Source of the DNA: CBDCUW01 sp963734865
GTDB lineage: Bacteria; Planctomycetota; Planctomycetia; Pirellulales; Pirellulaceae
Length of the DNA: 64,000 nucleotides
Assembly (NCBI GenBank): GCA_963734865.1
Contig: CAVTIV010000014.1
Span: forward strand, 496,001-560,000
Direction: 5' to 3'
A program made the position numbers and the translations under genes. Positions 11,236-20,061 of the stretch are shown here, one piece after another. Numbering within the stretch: position 1 is the stretch's first letter; the number at the start of each line of letters is the position of its first letter. A model generated the notes under the pieces. The model was not told the origin of the DNA and did no database searches. It saw only the letters and a program-made list of their open reading frames with translations.

Positions 11236-11784
11236 GCAGCAGCGACAACTTGGAATCATCAACTTGGGGAGTACTCGCCCAGTTCGCAGGAGCGGATGAA
11301 CTGCTCGCCGCGGTCGAGGGTGCGCAACGACGGTTACGCGTCACTAGAAGCCTTTACGCCGTTTCCGGTGGAAGGACTTGAGGAACGGATGGAGTTCAAT
11401 CGTTCGCCAATGCCGTGGATTATCTTGGCGGGCGGAATCTTGGGCGGCAGCTCGGTTTACGCATTGGAGTACTGGATCAACTTGGATGCGTACCCGCTGA
11501 ACATTGGCGGTCGACCGTTGCATAGTTGGCCGTCATTCATTCCCCCTACGTTTGAAGGAACGGTGTTGATTGCATCACTGTTCGCAGTCGTCGGTGTGCT
11601 ACTGGTATGTGGATTGCCTCGATTGCATCATGCGTTATTCGAGGTCCCGGCCTTCACGCGAGCGAGTACCGACGGATTCTTTTTGGCGGTGAAGGCGGAT
11701 GATGCAAATTTCGATCTGTCGCGAGTTACGGATCGGCTAAGAACGCTGGGAGCAACGGACTGTTGGGAGGTTCCGAATGTCTAG
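11232..11784 (+). CDS. actD: ActD, DUF3341 membrane subunit of ACIII (one frameshift)
   Basis: Small ACIII subunit with two membrane helices (PWIILAGGILGGSSVYALEYW and TVLIASLFAVVGVLLVCGL). The N-terminus is WGVLAQFAGADELLAAVEGAQRR. The frame then moves by one base near 11325-11330, and the expected text GYASLEAFTPFPVEGLEE follows in the next frame; this GY..EAFTPFP motif is characteristic of DUF3341 proteins. The C-terminus shows the usual F(F/L)AV....D segment (FFLAVKADDANFD). The start overlaps actC (ATGA) and the TAG stop overlaps the actE start by 8 bases. Identification rests on the motif and the operon position. Confidence 0.9.
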
Positions 11785-12496
11785 TCGAGTCGTTGGCATC
11801 ACCTCTTTCGTGGCCTGTCTGATTCTGCTGCTCAGCGGGTGCACGCAAGAAATGGCCAACCAGCGACGGGTCGAATCGCAAGAACATACCGCGGTCTTCG
11901 CCGATGGTGCGGCTTCACGCCCGATTCCCGAGCATGCAATTAACGCTGGTGCTTCTGCCAGCGAGTTCGTTTCCGTCGGTCAAACTCAACCGAGCCGCCA
12001 CTGGCTAGACCTGAAAAACCAAACGAACGAGGGCGGATACTTGAGCGGGAAAAAAGATGGCGAACTGGTCGATGCCGTACCGGCGAAAGTTCTTGAACAT
12101 TTCAGCTACCAGCAATTGATCCGGCGCGGACGTGAACGGTTCAGTATTTCGTGCGTTCCCTGCCACGACCAGACGGGTAGTGGTAATGGCATGGTGGCTC
12201 GTCGCGGTTTGAAGTTTCCACCGAGCTACCACACGGACCGGTTGCGCGGCCAACCGCTCGGCTATATCTTCAACGTCGCCACGAATGGTCGTGGCCAGAT
12301 GCCAGCCTATGGTGACTATCTTTCCACCGAAGATCGTTGGGCGATCGCCGCCTATGTCCGAACACTGCAGTTCAGCCAATACGTGCCAGCGACCGAGTTG
12401 ACTGCCGAGGATTTGAGGAATCTTTCATCCACCCAATCCGCGCGGCAAGGGAGTGACTTGAAGTCCACCATCGGAAACGTGGACGACTCCAAATGA
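11777..12496 (+). CDS. actE: ActE, monoheme cytochrome c lipoprotein subunit of ACIII
   Basis: Membrane-tethered c-type cytochrome that hands electrons onward from ACIII. The 239-residue product starts with a lipoprotein signal (FVACLILLLSGC, lipobox LSGC near residue 22). It has one heme site CVPCHDQTG in the C-terminal half and the distal methionine region NGRGQMPAYGDYLS. The YQQLIRRGRERFSISCVPCH tract is typical of the family. The start overlaps actD by 8 bases, and the ATGA at the end overlaps actF. No irregularity is seen. Confidence 0.92.
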   Translation: MSSRVVGITSFVACLILLLSGCTQEMANQRRVESQEHTAVFADGAASRPIPEHAINAGASASEFVSVGQTQPSRHWLDLKNQTNEGGYLSGKKDGELVDAVPAKVLEHFSYQQLIRRGRERFSISCVPCHDQTGSGNGMVARRGLKFPPSYHTDRLRGQPLGYIFNVATNGRGQMPAYGDYLSTEDRWAIAAYVRTLQFSQYVPATELTAEDLRNLSSTQSARQGSDLKSTIGNVDDSK

Positions 12497-13671
12497 CCGA
12501 CCATCAACAACACATCATTGGCAACCGTTGGGATCGGCGAATTTTCGTGACGGTGCTCGTTGGGGTTTTGGCTTGCATCAGCACTTGGTGGTTTGCACCG
12601 CGGCAATTCTTTATGGCCTGGCTGGCTGCGAGCATGTTGCCGTGGAGCATTTCGATGGGCAGTTTGACGCTGTTGCTCGTCGCTTGTTTGACAGGTGGTC
12701 GCTGGGGTCGGGCGGCCTGGCCTTGGTTGGCGATCAATGCACGGCTGATGCCGCTGGTCGCGTTATTGTTTGTGCCGTGGTCATTCGGCATCACGACAAT
12801 CTACCCCTGGGCCAACTCAAATGTGCTTACTCAATTCGAGCACACGGAAAACCGCCAGTGGCTGTTTCAAATTCCCTTTTTCGTTGGCCGCAGCGTTTTC
12901 TACTTTCTCCTCTGGTCGGTGCTCGTTTGGTTGGTCACGGGTTGGTCGTGGTCACGGGGTATCGCGACGCGTGATGGGGAAATGCGATCGCCGATGATGG
13001 TCGGCGGTCATCCGGCAGCCGGATTGGGACTGATCGCAATATTGTTAACGGTGACTTGGTCCGGTATCGACTGGGTGATGTCATTCGATCCGTTCCTCAC
13101 ATCGACGTTGTTTGGCGCGTTAATCGGCATCGGCGCGATGCTGTCGGCGATGAGCGCGACGGTCGCGGCCGTTTGCTTCTGGGGGCCATTACGCGGAGCG
13201 GCTTCGGATGTCAAGACGATCGGCGATCTATCGAATTTGTTGTTGGCATTTCTAATGCTGTGGGCCTACTTTTCATTTGCGCATTTCTTGATCATGTGGA
13301 GCGGCGATTTGCCAATCGAAGCCAGTTTCTACACGGCGCGTACGGCGGGTGTATGGGGCTGGATTGTTCCGCTACTCTCGATCGGCGGATTCATTGTGCC
13401 GTTTCTTTGCTTGTTGTCGCGTGACTTCAAACGCACGCCGCGCAAAGTTGGCGCTTTGGCATTGTGCTTGCTCGCCGTCCGCTTGGTGGAGTTGTGGTGG
13501 ATGGTGTTGCCCGCTGCGGGCGATCAGCCGTACTCGGGGCTGCATTGGGCGACGTTGCCGACAACCGTCACCGTGATGGCTGTTTATTTGATGGCGTTAT
13601 TGTGGATGATGTCCTCATGGATGCGTCGGTGTTGGGTTGTTGACCTGGAGGAGCGCGCCGATGAGTCCTAG
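12493..13671 (+). CDS. actF: ActF, second NrfD-like membrane subunit of ACIII
   Basis: Polytopic integral membrane subunit, 392 residues, paralogous in role to ActC but lacking the heme and Fe-S partner contacts. About ten hydrophobic helices are visible, for example IFVTVLVGVLACISTWWF, SLTLLLVACLTGG and LLLAFLMLWAYFSFAHFLIMWSGDLP. That last tract (AYFSFAHFLIMWSG) is a family signature of the quinol:cytochrome c oxidoreductase subunit. ATGA overlap with actE upstream; the 3' end overlaps the next small gene by 11 bases. The reading frame is intact. Confidence 0.92.
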   Translation: MTDHQQHIIGNRWDRRIFVTVLVGVLACISTWWFAPRQFFMAWLAASMLPWSISMGSLTLLLVACLTGGRWGRAAWPWLAINARLMPLVALLFVPWSFGITTIYPWANSNVLTQFEHTENRQWLFQIPFFVGRSVFYFLLWSVLVWLVTGWSWSRGIATRDGEMRSPMMVGGHPAAGLGLIAILLTVTWSGIDWVMSFDPFLTSTLFGALIGIGAMLSAMSATVAAVCFWGPLRGAASDVKTIGDLSNLLLAFLMLWAYFSFAHFLIMWSGDLPIEASFYTARTAGVWGWIVPLLSIGGFIVPFLCLLSRDFKRTPRKVGALALCLLAVRLVELWWMVLPAAGDQPYSGLHWATLPTTVTVMAVYLMALLWMMSSWMRRCWVVDLEERADES

Positions 13672-14110
13672 CACGCCTGAGCCTATGCACCGGGATACTA
13701 CGGGGCAGCGTGGACACGAACCGGACGCCGTCAACGTTCGCGCGATGGCGTTGATTGGGTTGGGGCTGCTTTCGCTCGTCCTGATCGCGGTCGTCGGAGT
13801 TGCCCTGGCATTTAGGTCGTTCGTGCCTGACCCGCCACTGGTGACTGCTGAAAAGCAGTGGCAGCGGCAAAATACGAATCCCGGTGTCGTTCCGAACCAG
13901 GCTTTTGACCGGCAGCGAATTCAAGCGAACGAGCAGGCATTGTTAAGCCGGTATCGATGGCTAGACAAGGAACATCGTGCCGCGCAGATTCCCATTGAAA
14001 GAGCGATCGAAATGATGGCTCAACGGCGACTACAAGTGCAGTGGCCGCGATCGCAACAAGCCGCCACGCCCGTCCGATCGGATAGTCCTGCGGTCAAGGA
14101 GCAACAGTGA
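13661..14110 (+). CDS. Small single-helix protein between actF and ctaC
   Basis: A 149-residue protein with an unstructured N-terminus, one membrane helix (ALIGLGLLSLVLIAVVGVAL, about residues 26-46) and a C-terminal soluble part containing LLSRYRWLDKEHRAAQIPIERAIEMM. The last motif, a YxW...IPIERA(I/M) pattern, recurs in small proteins encoded in ACIII/cox clusters of other phyla as I know them, so this is probably a bona fide accessory or assembly component rather than a random frame. The ATG at 13661 is chosen over an upstream TTG because GGAGGAG sits 8 bases ahead. It overlaps actF by 11 bases, and ctaC starts within its stop (GTGA). The exact biochemical role is unknown. Confidence 0.75.
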   Translation: MSPSTPEPMHRDTTGQRGHEPDAVNVRAMALIGLGLLSLVLIAVVGVALAFRSFVPDPPLVTAEKQWQRQNTNPGVVPNQAFDRQRIQANEQALLSRYRWLDKEHRAAQIPIERAIEMMAQRRLQVQWPRSQQAATPVRSDSPAVKEQQ

Positions 14111-15090
14111 ACGATACCTTCCGCATCTTTCCCGAGGCTGCTTCACAAAGTGCGATCGAAGTCGATGATCTGTCGCTTGCGCTGCTGGGAATTACGACAT
14201 GTTTTTCGGTCGGAATCGCGGTTGCGATCATCTGTTTTGTCGCCCGCTACTGGCACACACGCGAGGTCAACCGTGACTCAAGCCATTCCAATCTCTTGCA
14301 CTGGATCGTGGAGCTTTCCTGGTCCATCGGGCCGCTGATTGTTTTGATGGTCATTTTTTTCTGGGGTGCAGCGGTCTACCTGCGCGCGCACCAGCCGCCC
14401 GAAGACCCGATCGAAGTGTATGTCGTCGCCAAGCAGTGGATGTGGAAAATCAGCCACGAGGGCGGGCGTCGCGAGATCAACGCATTGCACATGCCCGTTG
14501 GCGTGCCCGTTCGGTTAACGATGATTTCCGAAGACGTGATTCACAGCTTTTTCGTGCCCGCCTTCAGGATCAAGCAAGACGTGTTGCCGGGCCGCTACTC
14601 GACGTTATGGTTTGAAGCGACAAAGCCGGGCGTGTTTCACTTGTTTTGTGCTGAATATTGCGGCACCGATCATTCCAGAATGATCGGCCAGGTCGTCGTG
14701 CAAACCGCAGAAGAATACGCAGATTGGCTAGCGGACCAGAACATGGTGTCGTTGGCTCAGCGTGGTCGCCGTCGAGTCGAGGCGATGGGCTGTTTGAAGT
14801 GCCATGGCCAAATCAACGGTGGTCAAACGGGGCCGCCCCTTACGGGTTTGTATGGTCGCAGTGTGGCGCTCCGTGGTGGCGAGTTCGTGCTCGCCGACGA
14901 TGCTTACATTCGCCGCGCTCTGCTCGATCCGCGGGCCGAAATTCGCGCAGGCTTTGCCGGCGTCATGCCTAGCTACGAGGGCCAACTGGAACCCGAGCAA
15001 ATCATCGAGATCACGGCGTACATTCGCTCGATCGCCGATGCGACAGGACCGCTGGCCGGGCCGGGGATCGAAACGGAGGTTTCGCAATGA
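14107..15090 (+). CDS. ctaC: Cytochrome c oxidase subunit II with fused cytochrome c domain (caa3 type)
   Basis: Receives electrons at the dinuclear CuA site and passes them to subunit I. Two N-terminal membrane helices (about 27-47 and 68-90) precede the cupredoxin domain with the CuA ligands in CAEYCGTDHSRM (Cys181, Cys185, His189, Met192). A C-terminal monoheme domain follows (CLKCH at 229-233), which makes this a caa3-type subunit II. It starts with GTG inside the stop of the preceding gene, and its TGA overlaps the ATG of ctaD. Length 327 residues, normal for the fused form. Copper is probably delivered by the SCO protein encoded at 18610-19473. Confidence 0.95.
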   Translation: MNDTFRIFPEAASQSAIEVDDLSLALLGITTCFSVGIAVAIICFVARYWHTREVNRDSSHSNLLHWIVELSWSIGPLIVLMVIFFWGAAVYLRAHQPPEDPIEVYVVAKQWMWKISHEGGRREINALHMPVGVPVRLTMISEDVIHSFFVPAFRIKQDVLPGRYSTLWFEATKPGVFHLFCAEYCGTDHSRMIGQVVVQTAEEYADWLADQNMVSLAQRGRRRVEAMGCLKCHGQINGGQTGPPLTGLYGRSVALRGGEFVLADDAYIRRALLDPRAEIRAGFAGVMPSYEGQLEPEQIIEITAYIRSIADATGPLAGPGIETEVSQ

Positions 15091-16742
15091 ATGAGCACAC
15101 GCCGTACTTGAAGGACGGAACATCGCTTCGTTCCTGGCTGTTGACGACAGATCACAAGCGGATTGCCATCCTGTACATGCTTTCCATCACCTTCTTCTTC
15201 TTCGTTGGTGGCGCAGCGGCGCTATTGATTCGTCTGGAACTGCTGACACCCGACGGCGATATGCTTTCCGCAGACAGCTACAACAAGCTGTTTTCGCTGC
15301 ATGGGATCATCATGGTTTGGTTTTTCTTATTACCGTCGGTGCCAACGGTATTGGGAAACTTTCTGATGCCATTGATGATCGGTGCCCGTGATCTCGCCTT
15401 CCCGCGACTGAATTTACTCAGTTGGTACATCTTCATGTTGGGGGGACTATTTACGTTGACGGTGATGATCGTGGGAGGCGTCGATACGGGCTGGACATTT
15501 TATACACCCTACAGCAGCACGTACGCAAACTCGTACGTGATGCTGGCGGCAACTGGCATTTTTATTGTCGGTTTCTCGTCGATCGCGACTGGTTTGAACT
15601 TCATCGTCACTGTCCATTTGATGCGAGCGCCGGGGATGACGTGGTTTCGATTGCCGATCTTTGTCTGGGCGATGTACGGGACCAGTCTGATCATGGTTTT
15701 GGCCACGCCGGTGCTAGCCGTAACGGTGCTCTTGTTGGCTGTCGAACGCTTGTTCGGCGTGGGAATCTTTGATCCGGCGATCGGTGGTGATCCGCTGCTG
15801 TTTCAGCACTTGTTTTGGTTCTACTCGCATCCGGCGGTCTACATCATGATCTTGCCTGGGATGGGAGTGATCAGCGAAATCGTCCCCTGCTTTTCCCGCA
15901 AACCCCTGTATGGATACAAGTTTGTCGTCGCGTCGAGTCTTGGAATTGCGAGCCTCAGCTTTCTGGTCTGGGGACACCACATGTTTGTCAGTGGCCAATC
16001 GGTCTACGCGGGGATTGTGTTTTCGTTTCTCAGCATGCTGGTCGCGATCCCTTCGGCGGTGAAGGTTTTCAACTGGACCGCGACGCTGTACAAAGCCACG
16101 ATCTTTTTGAAGACGCCGATGCTATACGCACTCGGGTTCATTGGCCTGTTCACGATCGGCGGTCTGACCGGGATCTGTTTGGCGACACTCGGTTTCGATA
16201 TGCATGTGCACGATACCTATTTCATCGTTGCGCATTTTCATTACATCATGGTTGGCAGTGCGGTGATGGCATACATGGGTGGACTGCACTTCTGGTGGCC
16301 GAAGATGACCGGGCGGATCTATTCGGAGTGGTGGGGTCGAGTCAGCGCGTTGGTGGTGTTCATCGGTTTCAATCTGGCGTTTTTTCCACAATTCATTCTC
16401 GGTTATCTTGGCAATCCGCGTCGATATTACGCCTATCCCGACGAATTCCAAGTATTTCATGTGATGAGCTCCTTGGGTGCCTCGATTTTGGGTCTCGGTT
16501 ATCTGCTGCCGTTCTTTTACCTGTTGTGGTCGCTCAAGTACGGCCGTAAGTCGAGTGGCAACCCTTGGCAGGCAACGGGACTGGAATGGACGACAAGCTC
16601 GCCGCCGCCGACGCACAATTTCACAGACACACCGATCGTGGACGAAAGTCCCTACGGCTACAACGAACCCTATACGGAATTGGAAATGGGTGAAGGCGAA
16701 CCAAGCCCCAGCAACATTGTGACGGTGCGAACCCGATCGTGA
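15087..16742 (+). CDS. ctaD: Cytochrome c oxidase subunit I, A2-type heme-copper oxidase
   Basis: Catalytic subunit that reduces O2 to water and pumps protons. Family hallmarks are visible: HGIIMVWFF for the low-spin heme ligand, WFYSHPAVYIMILPG with the CuB His and the cross-linked Tyr, GHHMFVSG for the paired CuB histidines, and HDTYFIVAHFHYIMVG for the heme ligands. The YSHPAVY form, in place of GHPEVY, places it in the A2 group, which lacks the D-channel glutamate and uses the YS pair. Length 551 residues. ATG start within the ctaC stop. The tail after the last helix (about 500 on) is hydrophilic. A 76-base gap precedes ctaE. Confidence 0.96.
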   Translation: MNEHTPYLKDGTSLRSWLLTTDHKRIAILYMLSITFFFFVGGAAALLIRLELLTPDGDMLSADSYNKLFSLHGIIMVWFFLLPSVPTVLGNFLMPLMIGARDLAFPRLNLLSWYIFMLGGLFTLTVMIVGGVDTGWTFYTPYSSTYANSYVMLAATGIFIVGFSSIATGLNFIVTVHLMRAPGMTWFRLPIFVWAMYGTSLIMVLATPVLAVTVLLLAVERLFGVGIFDPAIGGDPLLFQHLFWFYSHPAVYIMILPGMGVISEIVPCFSRKPLYGYKFVVASSLGIASLSFLVWGHHMFVSGQSVYAGIVFSFLSMLVAIPSAVKVFNWTATLYKATIFLKTPMLYALGFIGLFTIGGLTGICLATLGFDMHVHDTYFIVAHFHYIMVGSAVMAYMGGLHFWWPKMTGRIYSEWWGRVSALVVFIGFNLAFFPQFILGYLGNPRRYYAYPDEFQVFHVMSSLGASILGLGYLLPFFYLLWSLKYGRKSSGNPWQATGLEWTTSSPPPTHNFTDTPIVDESPYGYNEPYTELEMGEGEPSPSNIVTVRTRS

Positions 16743-16818
16743 TTTATCGCTATTCATTTTTCAGGATTGAATTCTCGGTGCAGATCACCGAGCAACACTG
16801 GCGAAGACAGAGTTCACC

Positions 16819-17502
16819 ATGAGCCAAACACACGCCAATATCGCGATGCAATTCGATGACGCGGAGCAACAACACTCGGCGGCGAGCTTTGGAATGTGGG
16901 TTTTCCTCGCCACCGAGGTGCTGTTTTTCGGCGGCATGTTTGTCGCTTATACGGTTTACCGAGTTGAGTATCCGGAGATATTTCCTGCAGCCAGTCGCCA
17001 TTTGAACTTATGGGCGGGCGGCGCGATGACGGCGATCTTGCTGGCCGGAAGTCTGCTGGTGGCCATGTCAGACCACTTGATCGAACAGGCTGGTCCCGGT
17101 GGCATCGACCAGAGTGTGCTGCTCCGCAGCACGATCTGGCGGCGATTGGCGATGACGGCCGCGCTGGGTGTCGCGTTCCTGGGACTGGAATTCACGGAGT
17201 ACTACTCATTGATCGATGAAGGTCTGTTTCCCGGATCGCATTTTCATAATGCTGCCTTCTCGCAATTGTATTTTGGCGGTCGATCGGCACAGATGTTTTT
17301 TGTGCTGTTCTTTTGCATGACCGGATTACACGCGTTGCACATGATCATCGGCATCTCGTTGGTTACCGGATTGTCGATCGCGATGAACCGTTCAAGGGAA
17401 CCCGATCGACTGCGCAACCCGTTGAAGGTCATCGGTTTGTATTGGCACTTCGTCGATATTGTGTGGATCTTTCTTTATCCTCTGTTTTATCTGGCACTTT
17501 GA
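16819..17502 (+). CDS. ctaE: Cytochrome c oxidase subunit III
   Basis: Integral membrane subunit of the terminal oxidase, 227 residues, with five or more helices. Starts ASFGMWVFLATEVLFFGGMF, the well-known subunit III N-terminal signature. The later tract VLFFCMTGLHALHMIIG and the terminal YWHFVDIVWIFLYPLFYL are also diagnostic. The tail motif WHFVD(I/V)VWI is intact. One base separates its stop from the next gene. Confidence 0.95.
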   Translation: MSQTHANIAMQFDDAEQQHSAASFGMWVFLATEVLFFGGMFVAYTVYRVEYPEIFPAASRHLNLWAGGAMTAILLAGSLLVAMSDHLIEQAGPGGIDQSVLLRSTIWRRLAMTAALGVAFLGLEFTEYYSLIDEGLFPGSHFHNAAFSQLYFGGRSAQMFFVLFFCMTGLHALHMIIGISLVTGLSIAMNRSREPDRLRNPLKVIGLYWHFVDIVWIFLYPLFYLAL

Positions 17503-17503
17503 C

Positions 17504-17863
17504 ATGGCGACAGTCAATTACAAATCGCTGTTCCTCGTCTTCGCCGCTCTGATCATGTTGTTGATCGCGACAATCGCTATCTACTTCGTTCCCCTCGGAC
17601 AGGCGAATACCTGGCTGGCGCTTGGCATCGCCGGGACAAAAACGTTGTTGGTCGTCATCGTGTTCATGGGCCTCGCCCGATCCTCGGGCGCCATGCGATT
17701 GGCTGCCGGTGCTGGCGTGCTGTGGCTGACCTTCGCGGTTGTATTGGTGATGGCGGACTACATGACCCGCGGCTGGAACGAAACCCAGGTGCGAGATTTG
17801 AGAGAAAGCGATCACTACACAACTTACGATCGTGTCGAGTACAGTTCGCAGACTGCCGAGTGA
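17504..17863 (+). CDS. ctaF: Cytochrome c oxidase subunit IV, prokaryotic type
   Basis: Small 119-residue membrane subunit with three helices (SLFLVFAALIMLLIATIAIY, ALGIAGTKTLLVVIVFMGL and LAAGAGVLWLTFAVVLVMADY). The pattern of K....V..FM followed by a third helix ending in MADYM.R matches the family. The ATG at 17504 lies one base after the ctaE stop, so coupling is likely. It is the last gene of the plus-strand respiratory operon. The next genes are convergent, with about 240 bases of non-coding DNA in between in which I see no clear terminator stem. Confidence 0.88.
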   Translation: MATVNYKSLFLVFAALIMLLIATIAIYFVPLGQANTWLALGIAGTKTLLVVIVFMGLARSSGAMRLAAGAGVLWLTFAVVLVMADYMTRGWNETQVRDLRESDHYTTYDRVEYSSQTAE

Positions 17864-18104
17864 TTCAGTATTGACCAGGCCTGTTTGGCACAATCGTTGC
17901 CGCTCTTCGCTTGCCGACAATGAGCGCGTGATATCGTGACCGAGGCAATCGTCTGCCGCTGCTCGGCAGCTGATTGACGCAGATTGCCGGACCGCCATCG
18001 AATCGCATTGGCAAACCGGATGCCAAATCGAAATCCCGAGAGCGCGCAACTTCAGAACCTACGCATTGCCTGTTATCAAAGCAACCGGAAGGGTCGCTGT
18101 CCAA

Positions 18105-18613
18105 CTACAGCGATTTCAAATAAGCAATCACGGCAGCGGCATCGGCTTTGCTAAGCTCGAATGCGGGCATCGGCGGTTTCGGCCGCGAGCCGTCGGGTCT
18201 CGTGCCGTGCGTTAGCAAATGACCGATGAAAGCCTGTTCATAATTGCCCAGTCCGGCGAGCGATACGGACTCGACTGCCCAAGGCGGACTCCAGGATGGC
18301 CCAACCACTGGGATCGAAGCTCCGGTGAGTTGCCGCGATTCGACCAACCGCCCCCGACTGTCGCGGGGAGTGTGGCACTGACTGCAGTGCGCGACGTTGT
18401 GAACCAAGTATTTGCCATGTGCGATCTCTGATCCACCAGAATCCCCCCCTCAGCCTGCTGATCCGGAGCCTGCTGATCCGGAGCCTGCTGATCGCTGCCG
18501 GCTGCCGCGGCGTGTTCGGTGAACATGTCGTTTCCTGCAAGGGCGAGGGCGAGCAGCAGCAGAACCGCGAACAAGATGACTGGAAGCGTCTTGAATTGGC
18601 AAAGTCGGTTCAT
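18105..18613 (-). CDS. Exported monoheme cytochrome c (broken at a poly-G tract)
   Basis: Signal peptide or anchor in the first 27 residues (VILFAVLLLLALALAG), a short Gln/Pro/Asp repeat linker (PDQQA units), then a class-I-like cytochrome domain with CSQCHTPRD and a C-terminal MPAFELSKADAAAVIAYLKSL, the usual distal Met and final helix. The two parts lie in different frames. They join if the G tract (read as C at 18443-18449, seven bases) had eight bases, giving EGGDSGGSEIAHGKYLVHNVAHCSQCH. The ATG overlaps the SCO stop by four bases (ATGA). Probable role: electron carrier or partner of the nearby caa3 oxidase. The break is either a homopolymer error or a length-variable tract. Confidence 0.8.
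18451..18495 (-). repeat. 15-bp tandem repeat, three copies, in the cytochrome linker
   Basis: Three head-to-tail 15-base units (GAGCCTGCTGATCCG on the plus strand, the outer ones with one or two changes) encode the repeated pentapeptide APDQQ/PDQQA. They sit directly beside the seven-base homopolymer at 18443-18449. Copy-number change here would keep the reading frame and only alter linker length. Confidence 0.8.
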
Positions 18614-19473
18614 GCGTTTTCGTCTACGAATGTGTTTTGGATTGTTGGTTCCCTGCCGCGACGCTGCAGGCGATAGACCAACAGCACCAGTCCCAACACG
18701 GTCGCAGCGCCCAACAGGCGGATTGTCCACTGAATGGCGGTACCGAATTTTCCGGTCGTTGGGTCGTACAGATAACATCGCACGAACGACGTCGACTGTC
18801 GCACGGTCAGTTCATGGTTGGCCGCCCGGTTGACGGCGGAAATCAAGTCTCGCGGCGAGAAATTCACTCCGTCCAGGTATTCCGTGATCACACCGTCGGA
18901 CGAGACGATCATCAGACCGGTCGCGTGAGCGAATTGTTTTGAGTCATCATCCCACCGGTACTTGAACCCGACAGCTTCAGTCAGTCGGTCGATGTTGGCT
19001 TGCGAACCGGTCAAGAAGTGCCAGCCACCGGCGGCTCCGTCTCTCGCATAGCGACGCAGTGCGTGCTGCCGCGCAGCCTCCGCCCGCTGCGCCGTGTCAC
19101 GTGGATCGAAGCTAACGAACACGACATCAAAATCTTTGCCGACGGTTTCCGGCAGACTGGCAACCGAACGCACCAATCCATCCGCTGCCAGCTTGCATAA
19201 CATCGGACACTCAAAATAGACCAGACACAATACGACAGGTCGCTCGCCGACAATGGCTTTCAGTCGCAATGGTTGGCCGAGGTGGTCGCGGAACTCCGCC
19301 GACAACGGTAGTGACTGACCGACCTGTGGTTCAATTCTCGCTGCCGACAGCAGGTCATCACGCTGCTGTTGACCGATGACAGTCGAATCGCAGTTCAGCA
19401 ACGCCGTGAACGCCAGCAAAATGAAAACGACTTGCAGAGGGGCTGAACTTTGTCTGTTTCCCAATCGAAGCAA
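18610..19473 (-). CDS. SCO1/SenC/PrrC-family copper chaperone
   Basis: Thioredoxin-fold membrane protein that supplies or reduces the CuA site of oxidase subunit II. An N-terminal hydrophobic signal (VVFILLAFTALLNC) is followed by the copper motif CPMLC (Cys89 and Cys93) and the distal His183 in FAHATG. An extra C-terminal membrane helix (IRLLGAATVLGLVLLVYRL, about 247-267) is present, a variant common in planctomycete and proteobacterial SCO proteins placed near cox genes. It lies 32 bases after the upstream gene, and its TGA overlaps the cytochrome start, so the four genes 20268-18105 look like one operon. Length 287 residues, intact. Confidence 0.92.
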   Translation of the reverse strand: MLRLGNRQSSAPLQVVFILLAFTALLNCDSTVIGQQQRDDLLSAARIEPQVGQSLPLSAEFRDHLGQPLRLKAIVGERPVVLCLVYFECPMLCKLAADGLVRSVASLPETVGKDFDVVFVSFDPRDTAQRAEAARQHALRRYARDGAAGGWHFLTGSQANIDRLTEAVGFKYRWDDDSKQFAHATGLMIVSSDGVITEYLDGVNFSPRDLISAVNRAANHELTVRQSTSFVRCYLYDPTTGKFGTAIQWTIRLLGAATVLGLVLLVYRLQRRGREPTIQNTFVDENA

Positions 19474-19505
19474 TGGAGACTCCTGATGCTCCCTGAGATG
19501 GATTC

Positions 19506-20033
19506 TCAGGTCTTGGGTTCATCCGACGGTGAGGTGTTCACTTGTCGGCGAGAGTACTGTTCCAAGGTATCGGGTCTGGTCGTCTTGAGAAGTTGTTCGG
19601 CTTCCTTCAACCGTAGCGGAGTGCTTGTCACGATCACCAGGACAGAACCATCCGCGACTCGCTGCTCGTACCGCTTCACAGCGTGCTCATGGATGCCCCA
19701 CTTCTTTGTCTCCGCGAGTAAACCACCCGCGGCCGCTCCAGCGGCCAAACCCGCGAGCGGTCCGGCGATCATGATCGGCACCATCAACGTCGCGATCGAA
19801 AGGTACGTGGTACAGAAGGCTCCCAGCGCCGCGCCGAGTTCCATCGAGTGTTCAACTTCGTGCGGTTCCCTGTGGCCCTGCTCATCTTGGTCAATCTGTT
19901 GAATCGCGTCCTCGTGACCACGCCACACCAGAGAAACAGCGTCGGATTTGAAGTCATTCAATTCGAGCACTTCCAGCGCGACCTTCGCTTTCGACATTGA
20001 GTCGAACTCGGCAACAACACAGGCGGCGTGCAT
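19506..20033 (-). CDS. DUF1269-like membrane stress protein
   Basis: A 175-residue protein with an N-terminal alpha/beta part (CVVAEFDSMSKAKVALEVLE), a central Gly/Ala-rich hydrophobic hairpin (PLAGLAAGAAAGGLLAETKKWGI) and a soluble end (GSVLVIVTSTPLRLKEAEQLL). The glycine-zipper hairpin flanked by such domains matches DUF1269/YflT-like general stress proteins. The ATG at 20033 is chosen because GGGGAG lies 8 bases upstream; a longer frame to 20084 lacks a site. It stands 28 bases downstream of a small membrane protein gene and 32 upstream of SCO. Its direct function is unknown; the family is linked to envelope stress. Confidence 0.7.
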   Translation of the reverse strand: MHAACVVAEFDSMSKAKVALEVLELNDFKSDAVSLVWRGHEDAIQQIDQDEQGHREPHEVEHSMELGAALGAFCTTYLSIATLMVPIMIAGPLAGLAAGAAAGGLLAETKKWGIHEHAVKRYEQRVADGSVLVIVTSTPLRLKEAEQLLKTTRPDTLEQYSRRQVNTSPSDEPKT

Positions 20034-20061
20034 TTTCAAACTCCCCGCGAAAAAAAAATTC

